NCBI GenBank assembly: GCA_021234155.1
Contig: JAJEKV010000002.1
Coordinates: 23,946,942 to 24,010,941 of the forward strand
Direction of reading: 5' to 3'
DNA length: 64,000 nt
Source of the DNA: Isoetes taiwanensis
Taxonomy: Eukaryota; Streptophyta; Lycopodiopsida; Isoetales; Isoetaceae
Part shown: in pieces, positions 53,141-62,492 of the stretch
Numbering within the stretch: the first letter of the stretch is position 1
How the letters are laid out: each line of letters starts with the position of its first letter
Notes under the pieces: generated by a model
Database searches by the model: none
Seen by the model: the letters and a program-made list of their open reading frames with translations, nothing else
Told to the model about the DNA's origin: nothing
Program-made: the position numbers and the translations under genes

Positions 53141-55738
53141 CTAGAGCCTACTCTTGGCAATTAAGCTTCCAAGCTTACCGCCGGGTGCGGGGTTGATAGC
53201 ATCGTTGATGGTGCGGCCTTGAGATTCCCGCATGAAGTCCGGATAGTGCTTGTCAAGGTCTATCTTCATCACCCAAGTAGCATCCTCAACTGGTAAGTGC
53301 TTCCACTTAACCAAGTATTGCAACATTTGAGTTCTTCTGGTTTGTTTGTAAGCTCGATCAAGAAGAGCTTCAGGCACTATCTCCAGGTGCTCCTCTGTCA
53401 TTTCTAGGAGGGTTGGGGTATCCAAAACCTCCTCTGGATCAGGGGTGTGTTGCTTCAGAAGACTCACGTGAAAGACCTTGTGGATCTTCAAGCGGGGCGG
53501 CAAATCCAAGCGATATGCCTGCTCTCCAACACGCTCAGTAATTTTGAACGGTCCAGCCCATCTGGGTGCCAACTTCTTGCAGTTGCCAATCTTAAGCTTG
53601 GCTTGTTTTACCTTAATCTTAAGCCAAACTGATTCACCGACCTGGAAAACGCGTGGGGTTCTGTGCTTATCAGCTACACTCTTCTGACGACTACGTGCAG
53701 CTAATAAATACCCACGAACTTCTTCGACTAGGGCTTGCATCTCCAAGAGGAGTTGTTGAGAAACCTCCACTTTAGAAACGGGGTTATGCCATGTGTCTGG
53801 AGTAAGACATTGATAACCATAGTTGATCATAAAGGGAGACATCTTGGAAGATTCCTGCTTCATGCTGTTGTAGGCGAACTCGACCAGATAAATATAGTCA
53901 GCCCATTGTGATTGCTTACTCTACACATAACTGCGTAGCATATCCTCTATAATACGATTGGTATGTTCTGTCTGACCATCCGTCTGAGGATGATATGCTG
54001 TGCTCATAGCAAGCTTGGTCTGGATGGTGGCGAAGAAATCTTTCCAGAATGCACTTACAAATTTGGGATCCCTGTCAGATACAATAACTCTTGGCATTCC
54101 GTGCAACCTGAAGATTTCCTTTGCAAATAGCAGGGCGGTGTCGAAGGCTGTGTCGGTGGTACGACATGGCAAGAAATGAGCCATTTTCGACAATTTGTCG
54201 ACCACCACCATCAATGCATCATATCCACGGAGAGTACGTGGAAGGCCCACAATGAAATCCATGGTTATTACTTCCCACTTTGCGTTGGGCACATCCAGAG
54301 GTTGCAACTCTCCTGGAACTCTTAATTGCTCAGCCTTGGTTTGTTGGCACACCTGACACTGCTTAATGTATCTAGCAATATCCTTCTTCATCGAAGGCCA
54401 AAAATAACTGGAGCGGATCTTAAAGTAGGTCTTCATAAAACCTGCATGTCCAGCTATAGGGCTGTTGTGTGTGTCATGGAGAATCAGCTTACGTACTCCT
54501 GAAGTCTGAGGTACACACAACTTATCCTTGTAATATAATAAGTTGCCCTCTTTCTTATAGGAACGGAAAGCTTCGCGTTCTTTATCTGTACGGGCTTCCT
54601 TATTCAAGCTATCCCACACATCACAGAACTCGGGATCTGTGGCCAAGGTGTGCTCTATTTGCTTTCCAAACTCACTGGTGAGCGTGGAGATTGCGTTACA
54701 ATGGGTTCGGGTTATCAAGGGATGGCGTGACAACGCATCCGCAACCACATTGTGCTTCCCAGGCTTATACATAATCTCGAAGTCATATTCTTCCAGAAAT
54801 TCCATCCATCTTCTCTGACTGAGATTGAGATTTGGCTGGGTGGATAAATAACGGAGACTCTGATGATCCGTATCCAACTGAAATCTTCTACTAAGAAGAT
54901 AGTGTCTCCATATCCGCAGAGCACGGACAACGGCTAACAGTTCCTGATCATGGGTAGGGTATCGCTGTTCAGTGTCGTTCATTTTCTTTGAATCATAAGC
55001 AATAACCCTCCCCTCCTGCATTAGGACTCCACCGGTAGCAATCTTACTAGCATCCGTTGCCACTAGCTTATCCTTTTCAGGATCAGGTAATGTAAGGACT
55101 GGTGCAGACGTTAAGGCATCCTTAAGCTTCTGAAAACTTATCTGGACTTTTGCTTTCCAATATTCTATCCAATCCTTCACCTTCTCGTGCTTTGTGAGAT
55201 CAGTAAGAGGTGCGGCCATTGTTGCAAAATCCTTAACAAATTTGCGATAATATCCTGCTAGTCCCAAGAAACTCCGGACTTCCGAAACATTACCCGGAAT
55301 AGGCCAATCCCTTACTGCTTCTATTTTCGCTGGATCTGTGGCAATTCCCTCTGCTGCCACCTTGGGAGTGGCAAACTTGCACTTAGAGAACTTGGCAAAA
55401 AGTTGGTGACGCCTTAACTTTTGTAGAGCCAACCTAAGATGTTGCTCATGCTCCTTCAAAGTTTTACTATAGATGAGAATGTCGTCGAAGAAAATAACAA
55501 CAAAATCATCCAAATATTGGCGAAAGACGTCATTCATCAACCGCATGAAAGTTGCAGGGGCATTAGTTAATCCAAAAGGCATAACGGTAAACTCATAATG
55601 CCCATATCTAGTGCGAAAAGCAGACTTATGGATATCCTCCTCCTTTATCCTTATCTGATGGTATTCGGAGCGTAAATCAATCTTTGAGAAATATTTGGCC
55701 CCTTGCAACTGGTCCATTAGATCATCCGCCCTAGGCAA
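53141..55738 (-). CDS. E3 reverse transcriptase, RNase H, integrase and chromodomain
   Basis: 605 codons (55738-53921) then, after a single TAG at 53923-53921 where E2 has Trp, about 255 more codons in the same frame. [26 protein letters not shown] and the catalytic FFDDILIYS. Just after RT an in-frame loss of about eight residues removes the DYLGYVIS block. RNase [17 protein letters not shown] with catalytic Asp, [16 protein letters not shown]. Integrase: HHCC finger, [40 protein letters not shown]-terminal chromodomain [15 protein letters not shown]. It is the better preserved pol of the two copies. Confidence 0.93.
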
Positions 55739-56862
55739 AGCATAGCGATTCTTGATGGTATGCTTATTGAGCTGCCTAAAAAATCAACACATCCTCAAGG
55801 AGCCATCCTTTTTCTTAACAAAAGGATAGGGGCAAAAAGGCTAAAACACTAGGTCGAATGAAACCTAGGTTTAGTAACTCCCGAGTTGTTTCTTAAGCTC
55901 GCCAACTCGAGGACTCATACCTGCACGGGGCCTTACCGGGTAGGCTTAGTACCGGTTCTAGAGCGATCTCACATTCCACCCCTCCTAAAGGAGGAAGCCA
56001 CGAATCTCATCCGAAAAAGATCGCTAAATTTCTGGGAGAAGGTTAGCAATCCCTTCCGCAAGGTGTCAACTACTTGTTTCGTTTTAACATCCGACTCAAC
56101 GGAAGCAAGTACGATAACGCAGAGGAGCTTTTGCTTCATGTGATAGCTTTATCTAGTTGCCGGGTGGACATAGACCGCATGATAGGGTTGAATGGTTCAC
56201 CTTTTATCGTTACGCGGGCTCCATTAGCTGCGTTGAAGGTAACTTCTCTCTTCTCGCAATCTATATTGGCTTTTGCAGATGCCAAGAATTCCATACCAAC
56301 AATGAGGTCGATTTGCCAATATCCATTAATTCGCACCCATAGCCACCGGTGCGCCGTGCAATCCTGATCTTAAGGTTGATGCGGCGACCATGAGTATGTC
56401 TAACCTTACCAATCGGGCTAAGGTGACAGCCCTGGTCGTGATCTTAGGGTTTCCGGTTTGTAGGGACTGGGCCATTCGAGGAGAAGCAAAATTATGTGTA
56501 CTCCCGTGATCCATAAGAATTACAAAAGGCTTACCTTGCCTACTTGGCCTATGGTGGAAATGACAAAGGTGACTTTTCAAAGATTGCCGGTTTCTATAGC
56601 CGCAAGGATATGAGACGACCGTGAATGTACTCGGGAGCGCCCTCATCGCCAGGTAGTGTTGACTCAAGATCGCCCCAATCGAGGCTCGCCATGGCTAGCC
56701 GGGCAGTCCGGGTAACATATGGACAATTCTCGCATGAAGTGTCCAGCCTCATACACTGTAGCATGCCTTATCTCGACGGAGCTGTTCTCTCGCCTCTTTA
56801 GGAATGGATCAGAAGAGGTTCCAACCTCCTTACCGGCATTGTTCTCGCTTTATCCGGGCGTG
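55739..56862 (-). pseudogene. E3 zinc knuckle, protease and RT N-terminus, heavily frame-broken
   Basis: The equivalent of the open E2 frame at 26300-27400, but broken by many 1-2 base indels. Recognisable islands remain: the protease-adjacent [20 protein letters not shown] at 56136-56336 and a [10 protein letters not shown] piece near 56500. The breaks concentrate at positions where E2 has CTG or CAG. Consensus error is at least as likely as real decay. Confidence 0.75.
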
Positions 56863-57906
56863 CTAAAGGCTTACTTTCTTCTCCTGGGACAGCCGCAGAC
56901 GAAGTTCTTGGCTGGGAGGGCCCCGACTTGGCTTAACGGGTTTATAAGGTATGGACGGCCGTAGCTGCGAATAAGGAGCAGGACGCGAATACTGATTCCT
57001 TGGTGTGTCCTCCTCGAGGCTCAATGCTTTAGCCTTGGCTTCTGCAACTGATTTCGGGTCGATGGCCTTAACCATCCGTTTGATCGATGGTGCCAAACCC
57101 TCAATATAGCCTTCCACTGCCCTTTTCTCATTCATACCAGGTACATACAGCCTCAGGCGCATAAACTCATCCGTGTAAGCCTGTACGGACATACTCTTCT
57201 GCTCCAACCTGTAGAAAGTCTGGATCTGTTGGCATTTACGTGCACGGGGCACATAATGCGATTTGAAGGCCTTGGCAAACTTTCTGAAGTTGCATCTACT
57301 CCTGTCCAGATGTTTGGCTCTGGCATAGCCCTTCCACCAAATACGGGCAGCTCCGGTAAGGTTTGTGGTGGCAACCTTTCCTGTATCCTTCTCTGTCATG
57401 CCATAGGACCTCCCGAACTCCTTCATTTCGTCCAACCAGGATTCGGCATTCAATCCGCCTCTAGATTTCCCATCAAACTGGGCCAATTTCCTATTCTTCC
57501 ATATACTAGTTATGGCTGTATCAACTGTCTTGCGGTACTCCTTATCTCGGCGCTTTGCATGGCCACCAGATGATGCGGACGATTCAGATGACACTGAAGT
57601 GGCAGACTTTGAGGAGGTGGCACTGTCTCTAGAGGAGCTCCGTCGGCGTTTAGACTGGGGCCTCTTTTGCGCAGGTACAGGGCTGGTTTGTGGTGGGGAC
57701 GGCTGCTGTGTAGGTGGACTAGGCGGCAACGGAGGTAACTCCGGTCCGTCTTCTTGTACATGTTGTGGTGGGTTAGCATGCAACACATAGGCCTGTAACT
57801 CGCCTAGCTGTCTTTTCATTAGCATCAATTCTTGTTCGGGTGTTAACCGACTGGCGTTTGAGGGTGTCTGCCAGGCGGCATTGCGTGCACCGTCTATATT
57901 AAACAT
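56863..57906 (-). CDS. E3 gag, essentially complete
   Basis: ATG at 57906. N-terminus MFNIDGARNAAWQTPSNASR, then a helical stretch TPEQELMLMKRQLGELQAYV, a proline-rich linker, a Ser/Arg-rich basic segment, and the capsid-like core FDGKSRGGLNAESWLDEM, WWKGYARAKHL, FYRLEQKSMSVQAYTDEFMR and YIEGLAPSIKRMVKAI. The zinc knuckle expected next lies in the broken region downstream. This copy gives the correct order and strand for gag and shows E2 gag to be rearranged. Confidence 0.92.
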   Translation of the reverse strand: MFNIDGARNAAWQTPSNASRLTPEQELMLMKRQLGELQAYVLHANPPQHVQEDGPELPPLPPSPPTQQPSPPQTSPVPAQKRPQSKRRRSSSRDSATSSKSATSVSSESSASSGGHAKRRDKEYRKTVDTAITSIWKNRKLAQFDGKSRGGLNAESWLDEMKEFGRSYGMTEKDTGKVATTNLTGAARIWWKGYARAKHLDRSRCNFRKFAKAFKSHYVPRARKCQQIQTFYRLEQKSMSVQAYTDEFMRLRLYVPGMNEKRAVEGYIEGLAPSIKRMVKAIDPKSVAEAKAKALSLEEDTPRNQYSRPAPYSQLRPSIPYKPVKPSRGPPSQELRLRLSQEKKVSL

Positions 57907-58153
57907 ACGATGATGTAAGAAAAAGTACCATAACAGTAAGTGTCACAACAAGGTCATTTTAGGTAGTATCGAGAAACACAAAGTGAACACGAAAAAGGAC
58001 GGAAGATTCAAATTACAAGCGAAGTAACGGTTACATTAAAGAAGTTCATACTGAACACAGTTATAAACTTATAGTTATATAATACATAAAACCTGATACA
58101 GGCCATTTCCTTATTTCATACTGAACATAGGAACACAAACTGGAGGATCCGGC

Positions 58154-58690
58154 TTAGGGGTTTGCAAAGGGATACATGACGGAATAGCGCACACTCTCAC
58201 GCACAGCTCGGACGAGCTTGTAACGTGCCCAAGCCTGGATGATAACGGGTTGATAATCCCAAGTGGGGCTAATGATGAGAAGGTTGAAAAGCCTCCGTAG
58301 CGCGTAGAAGATTTGCCAGAGGTGGTCATTGGCATCCTCAAAAGCTTCATGTCTGGACATATTCCAGTAGTCCCATGTGCGGCAGAGGGTCCATTTCAGA
58401 TCATCAAAAGCCCGTTCTCGGAGGAGGGTAACTATCGCCATCCCCTTGTCCGGATCATATGGTTCTTCTGGCTCTGCAGCTTCCGCCATCTCTTCTCCAC
58501 TTTCTCGCTCCGGATACTCGCCGTACCTTTGCCCGTAATCTTGTTCAGGAGGTCCTTGGTCATCCCTCAATATCTGGTCTGTGATCCTCTCTTCGTACTC
58601 CTCTAGTGTTTCTTCTGCAAAACGGCGCAATGAGCATATAGTACCAAAGAATTCGAAGAGATATAATGACGCATCATGGAAGAGATCCAT
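58154..58690 (-). CDS. E3 ORF-d, unknown 178-residue accessory protein
   Basis: ATG at 58690, intact to the stop. Segments: LFHDASLYLFEFFGTICSLR, EETLEEYEERITDQILRDD, an acidic mid-part, then TWDYWNMSRHEAFEDANDHL, WQIFYALRRLFNLLIISPTW and a basic end RYKLVRAVRESVRYSVMYPF. It is very similar to E2 ORF-d over the last 95 residues. No known domain; rich in aromatic and helix-forming residues. Located between ORF-c and gag on the sense strand. Confidence 0.75.
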   Translation of the reverse strand: MDLFHDASLYLFEFFGTICSLRRFAEETLEEYEERITDQILRDDQGPPEQDYGQRYGEYPERESGEEMAEAAEPEEPYDPDKGMAIVTLLRERAFDDLKWTLCRTWDYWNMSRHEAFEDANDHLWQIFYALRRLFNLLIISPTWDYQPVIIQAWARYKLVRAVRESVRYSVMYPFANP

Positions 58691-58837
58691 TCAAAACTAT
58701 ATTGGCATTACGTATTGATTGATACAATAGACAGTAATCATAAAGGATAACACATCACGAGTGATAACCATGGCTTAAGACATTGCCAATGAAAATTTTA
58801 TAGTGATTTCAGAATGCAAAATACATAATACAATCAT

Positions 58838-60226
58838 CTAGGAGCTGGGTCCCTCGTCTTCGTCCATTGGCTGAGGAGGTGGACGGTAGCGCATCAAAGT
58901 GGCGCTGGGGCTAGCAGAGAGGGCGGCTCGAGCTGCTGCCTCTGGTGGCAAGCAAGTAGCCAAAGGTGCCGCCACAAGGAGGCGCATGTTGGCGCAGCCC
59001 GCCACGTCCCCCAATGCTGCTATAGCCAAATCCCTACGGACCAAAGTAATGGTGGTGACGTGATAGTCAATCTTCTTATGGCCCGCTGAAGTGGATATGG
59101 CTCGGAGCGCCCACCAAGAAGCTTCAGAGGAAGGCCCTAGGTTCTTGGAGAAAAATAGCACCTCTCCTTGGCGGAAGGCCGAGAGAAAGAATCGGGCCAC
59201 ATGGTTCCCCATTGCCCTAACCTGAGGGTCGGTGGAGGTCTCCGCTTCTTTCTCCAAGTTGATGGGAAGCTTCTCCTCCTCTTCCTCTTCCTTGTCCTCC
59301 TTAAGGCTGACCTTGGTGTCCCAAAGGTCTTCCTCGTCTTGATCCACCTCTCCCATGGTGATTTGCAAAGGCAGGTCCGAAAGAGTAGGCCGTATCTGGG
59401 CCGAAAAATGCTCTTCTGGAGGCTGGGGTGTTTCACTTAACAAGAACTGGCGAAGTGACAAAAGAGTCTCAACGGGTTCTTGCTCTTCAGCCTGATATGC
59501 CAATAGGTTCTCTACTTGTGCGGGTTGCACAACCGGTGTGGTGAAGTCGATGAAGTCATCTTGGCAATACTCCGCAAGATCATAGAGAATCTCTATCTTC
59601 TTGCGGCAGATCCCCGTAAGAACGCGGTAGGCCCACATGATATCCTCAAAAATCAGGTACTCTTGGTCATTCAAGAGTACGGTAGGAAGAAGGTTTAACC
59701 CTTCGAGCTTGAGGCCTTTCTGTCGGCTGGCAGGGGCTTCTGTGGCAAGTTCCTTCCACCTTACAAAATCCTGCTCGTTGACGACTTCGTCATCTTCTGG
59801 GTCAGGAGGTAGGGGCGTAGAAGAATGCTCAGCAGGAATCTCCTCATCCTCTATGTACTGGTCCATAATGATGGCCAGTGCGAATCGGGCCTCAAAACAA
59901 GTTTCCCGATCTATTGTGACAATAGGGAGGTCGGTCCCTCGCCTTCTGATGCCTTTGATGACATTGCGGCCATGCTCATCACCCCCTAACATCTGGTGCA
60001 GGGTATGGAAGTCAAGGTAGAGCTGCTCGTCGTCTTCGTTGTAAACGCATGCAGGTACAATCTCCTCACAATAAAACTGAAGAAAAGCGGCATAATCTGG
60101 ATGGCCCTGCATGTTGGAGATGAGATCTACCTGCTGGAGCAGGTAGGGGTGAAGAAGATCAAAGGGAACCGCAGGGTCCCAATGCTCTCCGTCCAAATAC
60201 CACTGCTGCAAAGTTGGGCGAGCCAT
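58838..60226 (-). CDS. E3 ORF-c, unknown 462-residue accessory protein
   Basis: I choose ATG at 60226 because MARPTLQQWYLDGEHWDPAV aligns with the E2 start. Blocks shared with E2: DLISNMQGHPDYAAFLQFYC, MLGGDEHG, ALAIIMDQYIEDEEIPAE, LYDLAEYCQDDFIDF, HVARFFLSAFRQGEVLFFSK, SEASWWALRAISTSAGHKK and VRRDLAIAALG. Acidic tracts EDDEVVNEQDF and a run of Glu/Lys/Asp near residue 310 match in position. The C-terminus has an extra Ala/Pro-rich tail. Conservation of length, block order and acidic tracts despite many substitutions indicates a maintained protein. Confidence 0.78.
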   Translation of the reverse strand: MARPTLQQWYLDGEHWDPAVPFDLLHPYLLQQVDLISNMQGHPDYAAFLQFYCEEIVPACVYNEDDEQLYLDFHTLHQMLGGDEHGRNVIKGIRRRGTDLPIVTIDRETCFEARFALAIIMDQYIEDEEIPAEHSSTPLPPDPEDDEVVNEQDFVRWKELATEAPASRQKGLKLEGLNLLPTVLLNDQEYLIFEDIMWAYRVLTGICRKKIEILYDLAEYCQDDFIDFTTPVVQPAQVENLLAYQAEEQEPVETLLSLRQFLLSETPQPPEEHFSAQIRPTLSDLPLQITMGEVDQDEEDLWDTKVSLKEDKEEEEEEKLPINLEKEAETSTDPQVRAMGNHVARFFLSAFRQGEVLFFSKNLGPSSEASWWALRAISTSAGHKKIDYHVTTITLVRRDLAIAALGDVAGCANMRLLVAAPLATCLPPEAAARAALSASPSATLMRYRPPPQPMDEDEGPSS

Positions 60227-60470
60227 GAGGGTTGAAGGCGCGAAGGGGGAGGAAAGGAGGCGCTGAAGCAAGAAAGAAAAATGAAACCCTAATGGCCAAA
60301 AAGGGGTTTTATACTTTTTGGCACGTTTCCCAAAATTATTATTAAAATTATTATGTACTTAATAATCTATTTCCACAAAAAAAATTACTTTTATATTCAC
60401 AACCCAAAAATGGGACTAGTACATGGATAAGTTACAAAAATTTTTACAACAGAAAAAGACGGTCGTTTCA

Positions 60471-60945
60471 TCACCTAAAATCCCCTCGGATCCTTCGTGC
60501 CAGCTGGAGGTCCTTGGGCATGATGGTGACCCACTTTGCGTGTATGGCGCAAAGGTTAGCGTCACTGAAAAGCTCGACGAGGTAAGCCTCGATAGCCTCC
60601 TGGAGAGCGAGGATCGCAAAAGCTTGGAACCTTAGGTCGGTTTTAAATTCGGGCGCATCTCCCGCAAGCCGGAAGGGGGAGCCGACGAATCAATGGCTCG
60701 GTAGACTGATACTTACGTATCTCCCGAAGTGCTACCGTGCCCGGTCGAAACCTATGGGGCTTCCGCGGCTTAAGGGTCGCCTTAAGCGACGGAATGGATT
60801 TCCCGCCGGTTGAAGGATGCTTTGTCCGCTGAACGATCTGGTCCCGTCTCTGAGCCGATGCCTTCTTGGCGATTGTTGCATCCTGCTGCAGTCGGGTCTT
60901 ATAGTGCACCCCACTCTTAACAGGTTTGGACTTCGTTCTCTTCAA
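60471..60945 (-). CDS. E3 histone H3 homologue (frame break in a CTG/CAG-altered patch)
   Basis: The first frame reads a basic tail with [17 protein letters not shown], then [19 protein letters not shown] and LIRRLP. After a break at about 60655-60680 the core continues in another frame: [55 protein letters not shown], stop. The break falls where the expected [10 protein letters not shown] should be and where CAG-containing codons are altered. A Lys codon is also missing after KYQ. The true genomic sequence may be intact. Like E2 it shows no ATG at the start of the tail. Confidence 0.88.
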
Positions 60946-61095
60946 TCTCCGATTACCCCGCCAGACGGGCGGGCTGTGGGTTTGCCGGGCTGGTTCACGT
61001 TGACAGGGTTTTCCTGGGGGTTAACGTTTTGGGCAACACCTAGGTCCTGCTGGTCAACCTGCTGGTGTCTTGCTGGCCCCCTCTTGATTCCCCCC

Positions 61096-61771
61096 TCATT
61101 GGCTATGAAGGTCCTTCCCTTCCTCTTGAGCCGCCTCGCTTTCTTCATCCCCGGCCTCTTTGTCCGTGACGCATTTGTATCGCGCCGAAAGCAATCTCAA
61201 GATGGTATTCGTCCCGGCCGGTGCTCGCATGTCCTCCTGCACGGATTCCAGGTGGCCTTGACTAAACCTCGGCGGGACATTCTCAAAGATGAAGCTGTTA
61301 AGGTCTTCATTCCAAGAGAAGGTAGGAAGATTAAAGTATTCTCGGTACGTAAGTATACGACCTTTCCCCAAGTAATAAAAACGTTCCATTCTTATGTCCG
61401 GTGGAGCAATCCGGCTATCCGGGTGCAAGTCTTCCACTCGCAAGATGCATGATCCTCGGGCTTCATTCAACAAGCTCGGCAGGTCGCCATCCGGTCCTCG
61501 CGAGGGGTAAAAACTTAACCACGCCCCCATGCGCGTCCCTACGCTCCACGAGGGTATAGGCCTGATCGGCTTCATTCAGCTTGATGAGAAAGCGCTCGTT
61601 GAAGTGGAATATAGGGTAAGGGACTCTTCGGCCCTCGACAAAATGCTTGACGAAGAGATCAAGAATGGTATCTATCAAAGGGTCTTCGTCGACAAGATGC
61701 TCGACTAGCGCGGCAAATAGCTGGAATACGCTTAACTTCTTCAAGTCCACGGTTAGCTTGAAGCGCGGCAT
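61096..61771 (-). CDS. E3 ORF-a, unknown accessory protein (frame change inside)
   Basis: ATG at 61771: MPRFKLTVDLKKLSVFQLFA, then LVEHLVDEDPLIDTILDLFV and RRVPYPIFHFNERFLIKLNE, similar to E2 ORF-a residues 15-75. The frame changes near 61540. The second part reads MERFYYLGKGRILTYREYFN, LPTFSWNEDLNSFIFENVP and an acidic C-terminus. It is clearly a diverged homologue of E2 ORF-a. Confidence 0.7.
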
Positions 61772-62492
61772 GGCTATACTAACAAAGAACAGCAAGGGAG
61801 GAGGAAGGTGAGGCGCTCAGGCAAGGCGGGACGGCGCTAAGGAGTAAGTAAGGGCACCGAGGTGTAGGGCAGATGCAAGGGAGGCGTGGAGGTCAGCTAT
61901 GGCGAATTTGGAGCTTAAGTCCGGCGGCTATGGCGGAAAAGGGCGCTCAGAGGAAGCACACGTCCGAAAATATAGTTCAAAATTCAAATTTCAACTTTTA
62001 ACTTTTTATAAAAAATTTCAAAAAAAATATTAATTTTTTTTATAAAAATTTTTAAACAAAGGCCAGATAAAAATACTACGACCGATCAGATGGGGGCTAT
62101 TGCGTTGTTTATACGCCGCGTTTTATTTTTCAAAAGAAACACCTCTGAGTACAAAGAAGTTCCCTTTTCATTTTTTCGCGGCCCTGTTGTCCTTTTAACC
62201 CGGGAGACGACGGCCCCTAGGGTAATTGAGAGGTGCCCGATCCATTGGAGCCATTTTCGCCTTCATCCGAGCTATCTACAAAAAGTTATAGCTCTTCGAA
62301 ACTTGGGTCTTCCAGCCGGCCCAGACTTCTTAAGGAATTACGCCTATTACATTAACCTAGCACTAAATCAAACATCAAAGACTTAAACAATCACTCTTGC
62401 TTAACTCTCTCTCCTAACTACCGAACTAGCGAAGTTAGGGTTTAGTCGGTGCTATGATTTCGAAAGTATCCCAAATCACGGCTCGATACCAC

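Noticed and set aside
55739-56862. Explaining the E3 base changes as RIP-like or deamination mutation
   Set aside because: Deamination would turn C to T. Here CTG becomes CCG or CG, with many indels and patchy borders, which fits consensus error better.
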